A stretch of 64,000 nt of DNA from Halopiger xanaduensis SH-6. Its GTDB lineage: Archaea; Halobacteriota; Halobacteria; Halobacteriales; Natrialbaceae. Positions 44,003 through 53,520 of the stretch are shown piece by piece (positions within the stretch are counted from its first letter, which is position 1; every line of letters begins with the position of its first letter). Below the pieces are notes generated by a model. It did no database searches and had not been told where the DNA came from. It saw only the letters and a list, made by a program, of their open reading frames with translations. The stretch spans positions 1,190,270 through 1,254,269 of the forward strand of contig NC_015666.1 of NCBI RefSeq assembly GCF_000217715.1, written 5' to 3'. The position numbers were made by a program, and so were the translations under genes.

Positions 44003-44419
44003 ATGAGCGCCGACGTTCCAGACGGAGCCCCGATCGTCCTCTTCGACGGCGTCTGCAACCTCTGTAACGGCTTCGTCCAGTTCCTCGTCCCGCGGGACAC
44101 CGACGAGCAGTTCTACTTCGCCTCGCTCCAGTCCGACGTCGCGACCGAACTGCTCGCCGAGCACGACCTTCCGACGGACGACCTCGAGTCGATCGTCCTG
44201 ATCGAGGGCGACGACTGCTACGTGAAATCGGCTGCCGTCCTCCGCATCGCGCAGTTGCTCGGCGGCGTCTACGCCCTGCTCGGCCCGTTCCGGTACCTGC
44301 CGCGGCCGATCCGCGACTTGGCGTACGAGCTGGTCGCCGCCAACCGGTACCGCCTGTTCGGCAAGAAGGAGCAGTGCATGATGCCGACGGGCGACGTTCG
44401 GTCCCGGTTTCTCGAGTAG
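44003..44419 (+). CDS. DCC family (DUF393) thiol-disulfide oxidoreductase
   Basis: A 138-aa protein with VLFDGVCNLCNGFVQFLV (C18-x2-C21, the DxxCxxC motif of the family), a middle with QFYFASLQSD and VLIEGDDCYVKSAAVLRIAQ, and YELVAANRYRLFGKKEQCMM near the end. DCC proteins have a thioredoxin-like fold and are repeatedly found beside HTTM membrane proteins, as here across a 175-base divergent gap. A joint role in redox or modification of a membrane substrate is inferred from that link. Confidence 0.88.
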   Translation: MSADVPDGAPIVLFDGVCNLCNGFVQFLVPRDTDEQFYFASLQSDVATELLAEHDLPTDDLESIVLIEGDDCYVKSAAVLRIAQLLGGVYALLGPFRYLPRPIRDLAYELVAANRYRLFGKKEQCMMPTGDVRSRFLE

Positions 44420-44542
44420 CTGGGTTCCCGTTTTACGGTACGTATCGCGGCTGCTGTCTTCCGATACCAGCGCAACGAGGGGTCACCTGCCCGGACGGTC
44501 CCGACCACTGGCTTTTTGCCGGTGGGACGGGAGCCACCTCTC

Positions 44543-45838
44543 ATGACGCTCGATCCGGTCCACTTCGACGGCATCGCGCGGCTGGCGGGGCGGATCGACC
44601 ACGGGGCCGACGCCGACGACCGCCGCGCGTTCGCCGAGACGGTCTGGGAGGAATTTCTCGATCCGCTCGTCTCTCGCGAGGGCCGACGGATCGTCGAACC
44701 GGTCGACGAGCAAGCCCGCCGGCTCGTCGACTGCGAGGACGTCGCGCTGCGGGACCGGGAGTTTCCCACCGAGCACGGCCTCGACGCGGGGACGATCAAC
44801 CCGACGACGTTCAAGAACGGGCTTGTCATCGACATCGCCCAGGCGGCCATGAGCGCGACGCCCTCGGATTTGAACCTTCACCGCGCGCGGACGGTCGTCG
44901 CGACGGTTCACTCCAATGACGAGACGATGAATGTTGACGAAACGTGGGGCAAGTTCGACGAGGGCTACAGCCGCAGTCGTGCGGTGAAGATCCCGCCGCT
45001 CCCGCGGTTCGCCGAGGGCGTCGTCCACGCGCTCGCCCTGTATCTGGCCGAGAGCACCCACGCCCGCGACCACGCCGACGAGGTCGACGATCTGCTCGTC
45101 CTCGACGGCCCGCTCTACCCCCGCGGGCTGCTCCGCTGGGCCGATCAACATCCAGATCTCGCGGACTTCCTGCTCGAGGATCCGCGGCCGACGACGGTCC
45201 TCGAGAACTACGTCCGGTTGGTCGAGGAGTTCGTCGAACGCGATGTGCCGCTGATCGGATTCGTCAAGAACCCGGCGACCCGCGTCATCACGCGGACGCT
45301 GAAGGGGAAGCGCGACGCCGAGATCAGCGTCCCCTGGGCGGACGACTCGGCGCTGTTCACGCGGCTACTCGAGCGCGGCGAGTACGTCGACGATATCGAG
45401 GGCAAGCGCTGGGAGCGCGACACGTCGGCGCTGACCTACACGAACTGGTTCCGCTCGCGCGGCGGCGTCGACCAGGCGCTCTCGGCGAACGGCGACGCGC
45501 TCGGCGTCGAGCGACACCGCTCGCTCGAGGACTACGAAGTGACCTTCTTCGTCGTCTACGACCCTCGGGACGATCTGATCTACCGGATCGAGGCGCCCTA
45601 CGCTTTCACGCGCGATCCGGAGACCCGCGAGGCGCTGACGATGCAGGTGCTCCAGGACGTCGCGGTCGCGCACGGGCCGCCGACCATCGTCGAGAAGGCC
45701 GACGAACTCGCGCGCATCAGCCGTTCGGAGAAGCGGTCGCTCCGGGAGTCGTTCGAGACGGCCTTCGACACGAGCCAGGACCGGACCTACGACGACCACC
45801 GGTGGGACGGGGACGGCGACGCAGCCGCGGGCTACTGA
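44543..45838 (+). CDS. nurA: NurA 5'-3' nuclease
   Basis: A 431-aa protein: MTLDPVHFDGIARLAGRID, then a nuclease core with the strand-Asp motif VDDLLVLDGPLYPRGLL, the segment ENYVRLVEEFVERDVPLIGF followed by VKNPATR, and the C-terminal QDVAVAHGPPTIVEKADELA. The early motif DIAQAAMSATPSDLNLHRAR is typical of haloarchaeal NurA. NurA works with HerA and Mre11-Rad50 in double-strand break end resection. The start at 44543 follows the short upstream region. herA lies 5.8 kb away on the same strand. Confidence 0.85.
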   Translation: MTLDPVHFDGIARLAGRIDHGADADDRRAFAETVWEEFLDPLVSREGRRIVEPVDEQARRLVDCEDVALRDREFPTEHGLDAGTINPTTFKNGLVIDIAQAAMSATPSDLNLHRARTVVATVHSNDETMNVDETWGKFDEGYSRSRAVKIPPLPRFAEGVVHALALYLAESTHARDHADEVDDLLVLDGPLYPRGLLRWADQHPDLADFLLEDPRPTTVLENYVRLVEEFVERDVPLIGFVKNPATRVITRTLKGKRDAEISVPWADDSALFTRLLERGEYVDDIEGKRWERDTSALTYTNWFRSRGGVDQALSANGDALGVERHRSLEDYEVTFFVVYDPRDDLIYRIEAPYAFTRDPETREALTMQVLQDVAVAHGPPTIVEKADELARISRSEKRSLRESFETAFDTSQDRTYDDHRWDGDGDAAAGY

Positions 45839-45933
45839 CGCGGACGGCGATACCCGGACCGGTACTGTGAGGAGTATTGTCAAATGGCACTGAATTGTAA
45901 ACGTATTAGTTACTCTTCTGACGGACTGTCCCC

Positions 45934-48186
45934 ATGGCTCGAGAGTCAGCGAGTCGGACGCGAGATCGGACGAACGACGACGTCGACCGGAGTCGTCGCC
46001 GCTTCCTCGGCGCGGCCGCGGGCGCGTCGGCGGCCACGCTGCTCCCCGCTACGGATCGTGCGCGTGCGGCGAGTACGACTACGACCGACGGAACCGTCAC
46101 GCTCGTTCACGACACGCACTTCCACGGCCGATTCAACGACGCTTCGGCGGACGAACTGAGTCTCGCCCGCTACTACTCCGTCGTCGAGGACGTGCTCGCC
46201 GACGCCGACAACGGGCTGTTCGTCGGCAACGGCGACGACTTCGCGCCGTCGATGCTCGGCCTCGAGTACGAGGGCGAACACATGGTCGAGGCGCTGAACT
46301 ACACGGACCTCGCCGTCGACGGCGTCGGCAACCACGAGTTCGACTTCGGCGCCGACGTCGCGACGACCCGCTTCGAGGAGAGCGAGTTCCCGTGGGTCGT
46401 CGCGAACCTGCTCGACGACGCGGGCGACCCCGTCCCGGGCACCGAGCGGTGGACCACGCTCGAGGCGGGCGGGCTGACCGTCGGCGTCTTCGGGCTCGTT
46501 TCCGAGAACTTCCACTCGCTGACCGACTACCCCGAGGAGTGGCAGGTGCTGGAGTACGTCGAGGCGTCCCAGGAGGCGGTCGATTCGCTCCGCGATGCGG
46601 GGGCGGACGTCGTCGTCTGCGCCTCGCACGTCTCGACGGGCGTCCACGAGACGCTCGCGGAGTCGGTCGACGGGCTCGACGCGATCGTCGGCTCCCACTC
46701 CGGCGTCGTCTTCGACGAACCCGAGGTCGTCGACGGGACGGTCATCAGCGAGTTCGGCGACGAGTTCGACCACGTCGGGGCGATCACGCTCGACGCCGAG
46801 GGCGAACTGGCCGACTGGCGGCGGACCGATCTCCTGTTGCCCGACTCGGACCCGGCACCCGCAGTCGAGGAGTACGACCAGATCAGCGTCCGCTACACCG
46901 ACGAGATCGAACCCGACGAGCGCCTCGCCGAACTGGCCGACGAGTGGCTCGGCGACCTCGAGGAGCGGCTCGGCCAGCCGGCCTTCGAGAGCGAGGTCGA
47001 ACTCGACGCGACGTACAATAACTACGCGATCGAGACCAACTGGGGCAACCTCATGACCGACGCGATGCGGGCGGTCGGCGAGATCGGCGACGTCGAGGTC
47101 GACATCGCCGCCAACAACGCCGGCGGCATCCGCAGCGACTCGACCTACGGCCCCGGCGAGATCACCGGCACGGACGTGATGGACATCCTGCCGTTCCCGA
47201 ACGAGATTCTGGTCGTCGAAGCGACCGGCCAGCAGGTGATCGACTACCTCGAGGAGGCGCTTCGACCGCATCCGGCGCCGGACTTCGGCGCGCAGCCCGC
47301 GATTCAGGTGTCGGGCGTTTCCTACGAGTGGACGGGTCACGAGGACGACGCGGGAGTCGAGAACGTCTTCGTCGGCGACGACCCGATCGACCCCGAGGCG
47401 ACCTACACCTTCGCGCACAACGACTACTCCATCGGCAACTCCGAGGTCCTCTCCGAGGCCGAGGTCGTCCTCGAGTCCGGCCAGTTCCAGGGGCCGTTCG
47501 TCTTAGAGCAACTCGAGCAGCGCGACACGGTCGCACCCGAACGGGAGAATCGGATGATCCGCGTCGACGAGACCGTCGACGCGGCATCGATCAGCCGCAA
47601 CGCCGAGGAACTCACGCTCACTGCCCCCGTGCCCGAGGGCGCCGCGGAAGTCGCGACCGAGCCTGGCGCCTACCGAGTCGTGGTCCGGACCGGCGACGAC
47701 CTCGAGGCGACATCTGTGACCGCGGACGGCGACGCGGTCAACGTGACGTTCGACGCGGCCTCGCTAACGGACCTCGCCGAGAGCATCGACGACCCCGCGC
47801 TGCGGCTGTTCGGCGGCTATAGCCCGGATCAGGACTACTGGGGATACGACTACGAGGTGCCGAACTCGAGCGGCTACGACCGGTTCCGGTTCAAAGCACC
47901 CGTCGACGCGGCCGCGGTACTCGAGGGTGCACAGGATGGGACCGGCGACGAAAACGCCGATAGCGTCGCCGATGACGGTAACGCCGGCAGCGGTGGCGAC
48001 GGCGACGGCGACGACAACGGCAGCGAAGGCGAGAGCGGCGACGGCTCGGACGACAGCGTTCCCGGATTCGGCCCGATCGCCGCGGTAACCGGCGGCAGCG
48101 CCGGCGCGTACCTCTACGCCCGCGGTCGCGGGAACGACGCCGGCGCGGACGCATCTGACGAGTCGGCGAATTCGACCGACGACTGA
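45934..48186 (+). CDS. Tat-exported bifunctional metallophosphatase/5'-nucleotidase
   Basis: A 750-aa protein. Tat signal with SRRRFLGAAAGAS (about 20-32). The metallophosphoesterase domain has DTHFHG, GNGDDFAPS, GNHEFDFG and VGSHSG. The C-terminal 5'-nucleotidase domain has NNAGGIRSD, ILPFPNEILVV and YTFAHNDYSIGN. It hydrolyses extracellular nucleotides to nucleoside and phosphate. After an acidic Gly-rich stalk comes VPGFGPIAAVTGGSAGAYLY with an Arg cluster (PGF-CTERM-like), but with an unusual 20-residue acidic tail after it. The next gene is 21 bases away (cohesin-like). Confidence 0.88.
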   Translation: MARESASRTRDRTNDDVDRSRRRFLGAAAGASAATLLPATDRARAASTTTTDGTVTLVHDTHFHGRFNDASADELSLARYYSVVEDVLADADNGLFVGNGDDFAPSMLGLEYEGEHMVEALNYTDLAVDGVGNHEFDFGADVATTRFEESEFPWVVANLLDDAGDPVPGTERWTTLEAGGLTVGVFGLVSENFHSLTDYPEEWQVLEYVEASQEAVDSLRDAGADVVVCASHVSTGVHETLAESVDGLDAIVGSHSGVVFDEPEVVDGTVISEFGDEFDHVGAITLDAEGELADWRRTDLLLPDSDPAPAVEEYDQISVRYTDEIEPDERLAELADEWLGDLEERLGQPAFESEVELDATYNNYAIETNWGNLMTDAMRAVGEIGDVEVDIAANNAGGIRSDSTYGPGEITGTDVMDILPFPNEILVVEATGQQVIDYLEEALRPHPAPDFGAQPAIQVSGVSYEWTGHEDDAGVENVFVGDDPIDPEATYTFAHNDYSIGNSEVLSEAEVVLESGQFQGPFVLEQLEQRDTVAPERENRMIRVDETVDAASISRNAEELTLTAPVPEGAAEVATEPGAYRVVVRTGDDLEATSVTADGDAVNVTFDAASLTDLAESIDDPALRLFGGYSPDQDYWGYDYEVPNSSGYDRFRFKAPVDAAAVLEGAQDGTGDENADSVADDGNAGSGGDGDGDDNGSEGESGDGSDDSVPGFGPIAAVTGGSAGAYLYARGRGNDAGADASDESANSTDD

Positions 48187-48206
48187 CCGACACGTCTCAC
48201 ACTTCA

Positions 48207-49100
48207 ATGCCCGACACCGACGATCCGTCGCCCGCGGACCGCTCGACGCGATCGGACCGAAACCGGAATCGCCGCCCCTCGAGCGACGACTTTGGAGCCG
48301 CCGTCCGCGCCGTCGTACTGGCGGCGTTGCTCCTCTCGACGACCGCGCTCTCCGTCCCGGCGCTCGTCAGCGCCGGCGATCGGAGCGCCGTCGTCAGACC
48401 GTCGCCCTCGACCGTCGAAGCCGGCCCGGGCGAGACGTTCGCGGTCGAGGTCGAACTCCAGAGCGACGGCGGCCACGGCGGCGTCGGCGTCGCCGCCGTC
48501 GACTTCGTCGCGCAGTACCACCCCGACTACCTCGAGATCACGGACCTCGAACGGGGACCGTGGCTCGAGCAGGGCAACGAGACGACCGTCCGTCCCGAGC
48601 GAACGCTCGCGCACGACGACGGCACGGCGATCCTCGAGCAGCGGCGCGATCCGCCCGCCGGCGGCGCGACCGGCAACGCGAGGCTCGCGACGATGACGGT
48701 TCGGGTCGCCGACGACGCGCCGCCGTCGACGACGACGATCAACGTCAGCGAAACCGGCGTCGAACCCGTCCGCGGGTGGCCGCTGGCCCTGTACGCACAG
48801 GACGTGACCGTCGAAATCGACGGGGGCGGCGAGTCGGTTCCGGCGTCGGATTTCGATCATCCGGACCCCGACGCCGACGCGCTCGAGGCTGCAGCAGATG
48901 ATGGGGCGAGCGCCGGTAATACGAGCCACGACGAAGCAGACTCGAGCGAGGATTCGAACTCGAGCGACACTCACAGCGGCTCGGAAAACGGAGCGGCCGA
49001 CGAGCCCGTCGACACCGGTGACGAGATACCGGGCTTTACTGCCATCATAGGCGGATTGGCCCTCGGTTTCTGTCTCGTCAGGACACTGCAGCGCAGTTGA
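48207..49100 (+). CDS. secreted cohesin-like protein with PGF-CTERM anchor
   Basis: A 297-aa protein. An N-terminal hydrophobic signal (about 32-55) follows a charged stretch. Then a cohesin-like domain (about 60-205): GETFAVEVELQSDGG, AVDFVAQYHPDYLEITDLER and ARLATMTVRVADDAPPSTT. A long Asp/Ser-rich stalk leads to IPGFTAIIGGLALGFCLVRT and a terminal LQRS, a PGF-CTERM tail suited to archaeosortase processing. It follows the 5'-nucleotidase by 21 bases, so the two are probably one operon. Its paralog is at 50717. Confidence 0.7.
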   Translation: MPDTDDPSPADRSTRSDRNRNRRPSSDDFGAAVRAVVLAALLLSTTALSVPALVSAGDRSAVVRPSPSTVEAGPGETFAVEVELQSDGGHGGVGVAAVDFVAQYHPDYLEITDLERGPWLEQGNETTVRPERTLAHDDGTAILEQRRDPPAGGATGNARLATMTVRVADDAPPSTTTINVSETGVEPVRGWPLALYAQDVTVEIDGGGESVPASDFDHPDPDADALEAAADDGASAGNTSHDEADSSEDSNSSDTHSGSENGAADEPVDTGDEIPGFTAIIGGLALGFCLVRTLQRS

Positions 49101-49163
49101 AACGACGGGACGAAAGCGTCTATCTCCGACGACGAAATAAATCGGTAGCGGCCTAGTCAGCGA

Positions 49164-49505
49164 TTACTCGGTCGGCCGCTCCGCCTTCTCGACCTCGAGG
49201 TCGACGTCGGCCGGGTCGACGCCGATCCGGGCGAACTGGGTTCGGATGTGCTCTTTGGCGTTCTCGAGGGCCTGCTCACGGGTGTCGAACCCGCGGGGCA
49301 TCGGCGACTCGAAGGCGACGTTGACCTCCCGGTCCTCGACGCGCTGCGTCGAGCCGCCGGTGTCGACCTCGTAGAACTCGTCGCAGACCCAGACGTACGC
49401 GGCGTCCTGGTCGGGAGCGCCGCGGAACGACGGCGCTCGCTCACCGCGTTCGTACAGCGTTCCGGTGAGTTCGGTGCCGCCGGCTTGACCGCGGACCATG
49501 ATCAT
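49164..49505 (-). CDS. DUF7113-like small haloarchaeal protein
   Basis: A 113-aa protein with an N-terminal MIMVRGQAGGTELTGTLYER, a strand-rich middle (AAYVWVCDEFYEVDTGG), then MPRGFDTREQALENAKEHIR and a final acidic and basic segment (VDLEVEKAERPTE). The layout resembles the single-domain family I recall as DUF7113. Its role is unknown. It lies convergent to the cohesin-like gene, 63 bases away. Confidence 0.6.
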   Translation of the reverse strand: MIMVRGQAGGTELTGTLYERGERAPSFRGAPDQDAAYVWVCDEFYEVDTGGSTQRVEDREVNVAFESPMPRGFDTREQALENAKEHIRTQFARIGVDPADVDLEVEKAERPTE

Positions 49506-49845
49506 ACCCTCGGTACGGGGCGCAGACGCAAAAAGACCGTCCTCGTTGGCGAGCGCGGCGAAACGCGCCGTCCGATCCGCGGCCGTGCTCCCCGCTCGGC
49601 CGCGCCGCGAGCCCGAGTAATCCGCTGCTACGCGCCGCGAACGATCGGTCGGCCGACATTCGGAATCATCCGCGATGAGATACTATTTGGATAATCGTAC
49701 AGTCGATGAATGCTGAAGAAACCGTCTCTTGCGGTATTTCTCGCGTCTGGCTCGGTTACGAGCGACTTACGCGAGTAATATCATATTCCGTACCCAAATC
49801 GTTTTGGAAACGGGCTTATCCCCCTTGCTATGCTTGCATTGTGTA
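49506..49845. other. AT-rich intergenic region upstream of a DUF7344-type regulator
   Basis: 340 bases. The right part (about 49660-49840) is markedly A+T rich, unlike the neighbourhood, with a TTAT element about 28 nt before the ATG at 49846. The left part is the upstream region of the DUF7113-like gene. No further gene seen. Confidence 0.4.
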
Positions 49846-50517
49846 ATGAGTTCGGACGCTCACCTCGGCGACACCAGCGAGCGGGACCCGCTCTACGACG
49901 TCCCGCCGGAACAGTACGAGGCCTGCAGCCATCCGCGGCGGGTGTACCTGCTGGAGATCCTGACCAGCGATACGGACGGCGAGCGCGGAGACGACCGCCA
50001 CTCGCTGTTCGACCTCACGACTGAACTGATCGAGCGAGAGGAACCCGACGTTCCGAACGGCCAGGCCCGCCACGAGGTTCGGCTCAGCCTGCTTCACAAC
50101 CACCTTCCGCGGCTGGCCGACTGCGGCGTGATCGAGTGGGACGCCGAGACGGGCGTCGAACTCGTCGCCGAACCGCAGCTTTGCCCGGCGGCGCTCGCGT
50201 CGCTGCTCGAGGAAACCCCCGACGACGAGACCGATACCCCCGCTGACGACGAACTGCTCCAGCGGGTCGTCGACCCGAGCCGCCTTCGCGTAGCTCGGCT
50301 CGTCCACGAGAGCGACGGCTCGCTGTCGCTGGACCGACTCGCCACCGCGCTCGCGGCGCGCGACTCGCTCGCGCCCGCGGAGACGGAAACCGCGAAGATC
50401 GAACTCCACCACGCCCACCTGCCCGCCCTCGACGCGGTCGGCGTCCTCGAGTACGACCCGGACGCCGGGCTGGTCGACGCCACCCCGATGACCGACGCCG
50501 TCTCGTTCATCCCGTAA
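49846..50517 (+). CDS. winged-helix DUF7344-type regulatory protein, two tandem domains
   Basis: A 223-aa protein with two similar winged-helix halves. The first (YEACSHPRRVYLLEILTSD, then RHEVRLSLLHNHLPRLADCG and VIEWDAETGVEL) is mirrored by the second (VDPSRLRVARLVHESDGSLS, AKIELHHAHLPALDAVGVLE, YDPDAGLV). This matches the haloarchaeal DUF7344 regulator pattern, with HxHLPxL in each half. Probably a DNA-binding regulator of nearby surface-protein genes, inferred from position. The start at 49846 gives MSSDAHLG; the longer frame upstream adds an unlikely hydrophobic N-terminus. Confidence 0.75.
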   Translation: MSSDAHLGDTSERDPLYDVPPEQYEACSHPRRVYLLEILTSDTDGERGDDRHSLFDLTTELIEREEPDVPNGQARHEVRLSLLHNHLPRLADCGVIEWDAETGVELVAEPQLCPAALASLLEETPDDETDTPADDELLQRVVDPSRLRVARLVHESDGSLSLDRLATALAARDSLAPAETETAKIELHHAHLPALDAVGVLEYDPDAGLVDATPMTDAVSFIP

Positions 50518-50716
50518 TCGCTGTCGCACCGAGGAAGCGACCGCTCCGTCGCCGATCCCTTTTCGCGTCCGAACGCTTCGCACCGAGGGACTAAACCGCT
50601 CGTCAACGAACGGGCTGTCGAATGCAGTCGACTCGGCGCCGCAGTGAGTATCCGGACCCTGACTCGGATCCGCAACCGAACCCGCGACCATCAACCGTCC
50701 CGCCTGCCAGCTACTC

Positions 50717-51544
50717 ATGATCGTCCCGACTCGAGCGCGGCGCGCCGTCTCACTTGCCGCCCTCGCGACGCTCGTTACTGCCCTCTGCGTGACGACCGCC
50801 GTCGGTACCGCCGCCGCGGGCGACCAGACCGCGATCGTCTGGTCGGAGCCGGAAACGGTCGCGGCCGAACCCGGCGAGACGGTCGAACTCGAGGTCGTCC
50901 TCCAGAGCGGCGGCAGCCACGACGCCGGCGTCGAGGCCGTGACGCTGGTCGCGCAGTACCACCCCGACTACCTCTCGGTCGTCGACGTCGAGCGGGGACC
51001 GTGGCTCGCCGGTGGCGGCAGCGGTAACGACGGCGATGGAGACGTCCGGACGGCCGAGACGATCGCCGACGAGAACGGCACGGCCATCCTCGAGCAGCGA
51101 CGCGACCCCGCCGCCGGCGGCGTCAGCGGCGTCGGGACGGTCGCGACGGTGACCGTCGAAGTCGCCGAAGACGCGCCGGCCGCGACGACCGACATCGCGT
51201 TCGACGCGACCGACGTCTCCCTCACGAGCGAGTGGCCGACGCCCGTCGTCGACGAGCCGACGACGATCGAGATCGACGGCGGCGGCGAGCGAGTGGCGCC
51301 CGACGAGTTCGAGCATCCCGATCCCGACGAATTCGACCTCGAGGAGACAGCCGAGGCTAATTCGACGACTGGGGACGGCGCAGACGACGGCGACGAAAAC
51401 GAATCGACCGGGTCCGGACCGGCCGAGACGACCGACGCGACCGAGTCGATTCCCGGATTCACGATCGCCGGAACGGCCGCCGTCAGTGCTGTACTCGCCG
51501 TTACGGGCGCGTTCGCCGCCCGACGGAACCGATCGCGACGGTAG
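50717..51544 (+). CDS. secreted cohesin-like protein with PGF-CTERM anchor (paralog)
   Basis: A 275-aa protein. Signal peptide with RRAVSLAALATLVTALCVTT, cohesin-like domain (about 36-180) with GETVELEVVLQSGGS, AVTLVAQYHPDYLSVVDVER and a final strand, VGTVATVTVEVAEDAPAATT. A Glu/Asp/Thr stalk leads to SIPGFTIAGTAAVSAVLAVT and a terminal Arg cluster (RRNRSRR). It is clearly paralogous to the protein at 48207 (shared AQYHPDYL, RGPWL and ILEQRRDP strings). It likely sits on the cell surface, anchored after archaeosortase cleavage. Confidence 0.72.
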   Translation: MIVPTRARRAVSLAALATLVTALCVTTAVGTAAAGDQTAIVWSEPETVAAEPGETVELEVVLQSGGSHDAGVEAVTLVAQYHPDYLSVVDVERGPWLAGGGSGNDGDGDVRTAETIADENGTAILEQRRDPAAGGVSGVGTVATVTVEVAEDAPAATTDIAFDATDVSLTSEWPTPVVDEPTTIEIDGGGERVAPDEFEHPDPDEFDLEETAEANSTTGDGADDGDENESTGSGPAETTDATESIPGFTIAGTAAVSAVLAVTGAFAARRNRSRR

Positions 51545-51600
51545 ACACTCCGCCGAACCGGAGGGAAACGCGTTTTAGGGATGGGCCGGATGGGAGTGAT

Positions 51601-53520
51601 ATGACCGATCTGGGAGACTTCGGCGACTTCGATGCCGACTCGGACGCCGATTCCGAGGCGGCCGACGAGGCGACCGATGCGAACGCGAGCGCATCGGCGT
51701 CCGCGCCGGACTCCGACGGAACGCAGACGGACGCACCCGCGAACGCGGCTTCGACATCGACCTCCACCTCGAGCGCCGAATCGAACGGCGACGCCGGCGC
51801 CGGCGAAACGAGCGAGTTCGAGTCGACCAGCGTCGAACCGCGCGGCGAGGACGTCGGCATCGGCGCGATCTGCGTCTCCCAGGGACTGCGCATCGCGGAA
51901 GACGGCGACGAGACCTCGCTGCGGGCCTACATCACGCGGGGGAACCGCTCCTCGATCCGCATCGGGAGCTACCTCGTCGCTCCCTACCCCGACGGCGAGA
52001 CGCTCTTTTGCCGGATTACGGGACTCGAGTACGCCCAGCAGTACCATTCCGACGACGCGACCGAGATCCACGCCCGCCGCGCGATGCGAACCGACGGCGT
52101 CGAAGAAGCGGACTACAAGTTCGTCGCCGAACTCGAGCCGGTCGCCGTCCTCTACGACGACGACGGCGAACTCAAGCGCCGGATGACCGACCGCGTCCCC
52201 AAACCCCAGACCGTCGTCGAGCAGGCGACCGACGCCGCGGAGATAAAAACGGGCCTGAAGATGCCCGAGGACGGCGTCTTCCTCGGCCACCTCTCGGTCG
52301 GCGGCGAGAAGGTCAAGACCGCGGCGTCCCCGCCGACGATCGACTACCGGCTGAAGGACGACTACGACTCCGGCGATCCGCTCGTCTTCCGCCACACCCT
52401 CATCGCCGGCGGCACGGGGTCGGGGAAGACCCACGGCGCGAAGAACATTCTGCGCCAGTACCTCGCCGACGAACGGACGTATCCGATGGAGGACGGCCGC
52501 TCCGTCCAGCCTGCGGTCGTCCAGTTCGACCCGCAGGACGAGTACGCTCAGATGCACGACGACAACCCCGACCTGGACGGCGAGTTCGCGCGCCGCCTCG
52601 AGCGGGAGGGGGTCGCCTACGGCGGGATCGAGGACACGACGGCGTTCGTCCCGAAGGTGGGGTCGGCGTCGTACTCGGCGGGCCACCACCGCGCGGAGCA
52701 GGTCGAGTTCACCATTCCCTTCTCGATGGTCCACGAGAACCCGTGGCTCGTGGCGGGTAGCGGCCTGAACGACAACCAGTACGGGGCGCTCGTCAGCGTC
52801 CTCCTCCCGCGGTTCCGCAAGCAGTACGGCGCGGACGCGACCTACGAGGAGTTCACGACCTTCCTCGACGACCCCGCGCTGCGCGAGGAACTCGACGAGT
52901 CCGGCCGGGTCCACGAGGCGACCTTCGACGCCGTCCGGCGTCGGGTTCTGGGGTTCGACCACGTCTTCGACCAGGACGCGCGGCCGATCACCGACCTCGT
53001 CCACGACTTCGTCCGCCCCGGCGGGCTCTCGGTCGTCCCGACCTACCACATCAACGACACGCGGGCCGCCGAAACCGTCGTCCTCGCGCTCTCGTCGCTG
53101 CTGATCGACCAGAAGCTCTCGAACGATCCGACCTACGACCGGATCAAGGAGACGCCGCTCGTGCTCGGGATGGACGAGGCCCACAACTTCCTCACCGACG
53201 CGGACTCGGTGCAGGCCGGCAAGGTAATCACGAAGTTCACCGAGGCCGCCAAGCAGGGCCGCAAGGAGCGACTCGGCCTCTTTCTCATCACGCAGGACCC
53301 GCAGGACATCGACGACGCCGTCTTCAAGCAGATCAACACGACCGTCGTGCTGAACCTGGGCGACGAGGACGCGATCAAGAGCGTCAACATCCCGAGCAAC
53401 CTCGAGTCGAAGGTCCCCTACATGGAGAAGGGGCAGATGGTCGTCTACTCGCCGGACAACTCCGAACCCGTGGAGTTGATCGGGCTCTCGAAGTGTCTGA
53501 CCCGACACGGCCGAGACTGA
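51601..53520 (+). CDS. herA: HerA-type ATP-dependent DNA translocase
   Basis: A 639-aa protein with a long low-complexity acidic N-terminus (about 1-85) not found in other archaeal HerA. A HAS-barrel-like domain (VGIGAICVSQGLRIAEDGDE) follows. The ATPase core has GGTGSGKTHGAKN (Walker A, about residue 270-282), FDPQDEYAQMHDD, the Walker B-like LGMDEAHNFL and FLITQDPQDIDDAVFKQINT (sensor/arginine finger region). It forms a hexameric ring that translocates DNA with NurA. A TTTTAGG box 27 nt upstream supports the start. nurA is upstream on the same strand, interrupted by other genes. Confidence 0.88.
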   Translation: MTDLGDFGDFDADSDADSEAADEATDANASASASAPDSDGTQTDAPANAASTSTSTSSAESNGDAGAGETSEFESTSVEPRGEDVGIGAICVSQGLRIAEDGDETSLRAYITRGNRSSIRIGSYLVAPYPDGETLFCRITGLEYAQQYHSDDATEIHARRAMRTDGVEEADYKFVAELEPVAVLYDDDGELKRRMTDRVPKPQTVVEQATDAAEIKTGLKMPEDGVFLGHLSVGGEKVKTAASPPTIDYRLKDDYDSGDPLVFRHTLIAGGTGSGKTHGAKNILRQYLADERTYPMEDGRSVQPAVVQFDPQDEYAQMHDDNPDLDGEFARRLEREGVAYGGIEDTTAFVPKVGSASYSAGHHRAEQVEFTIPFSMVHENPWLVAGSGLNDNQYGALVSVLLPRFRKQYGADATYEEFTTFLDDPALREELDESGRVHEATFDAVRRRVLGFDHVFDQDARPITDLVHDFVRPGGLSVVPTYHINDTRAAETVVLALSSLLIDQKLSNDPTYDRIKETPLVLGMDEAHNFLTDADSVQAGKVITKFTEAAKQGRKERLGLFLITQDPQDIDDAVFKQINTTVVLNLGDEDAIKSVNIPSNLESKVPYMEKGQMVVYSPDNSEPVELIGLSKCLTRHGRD

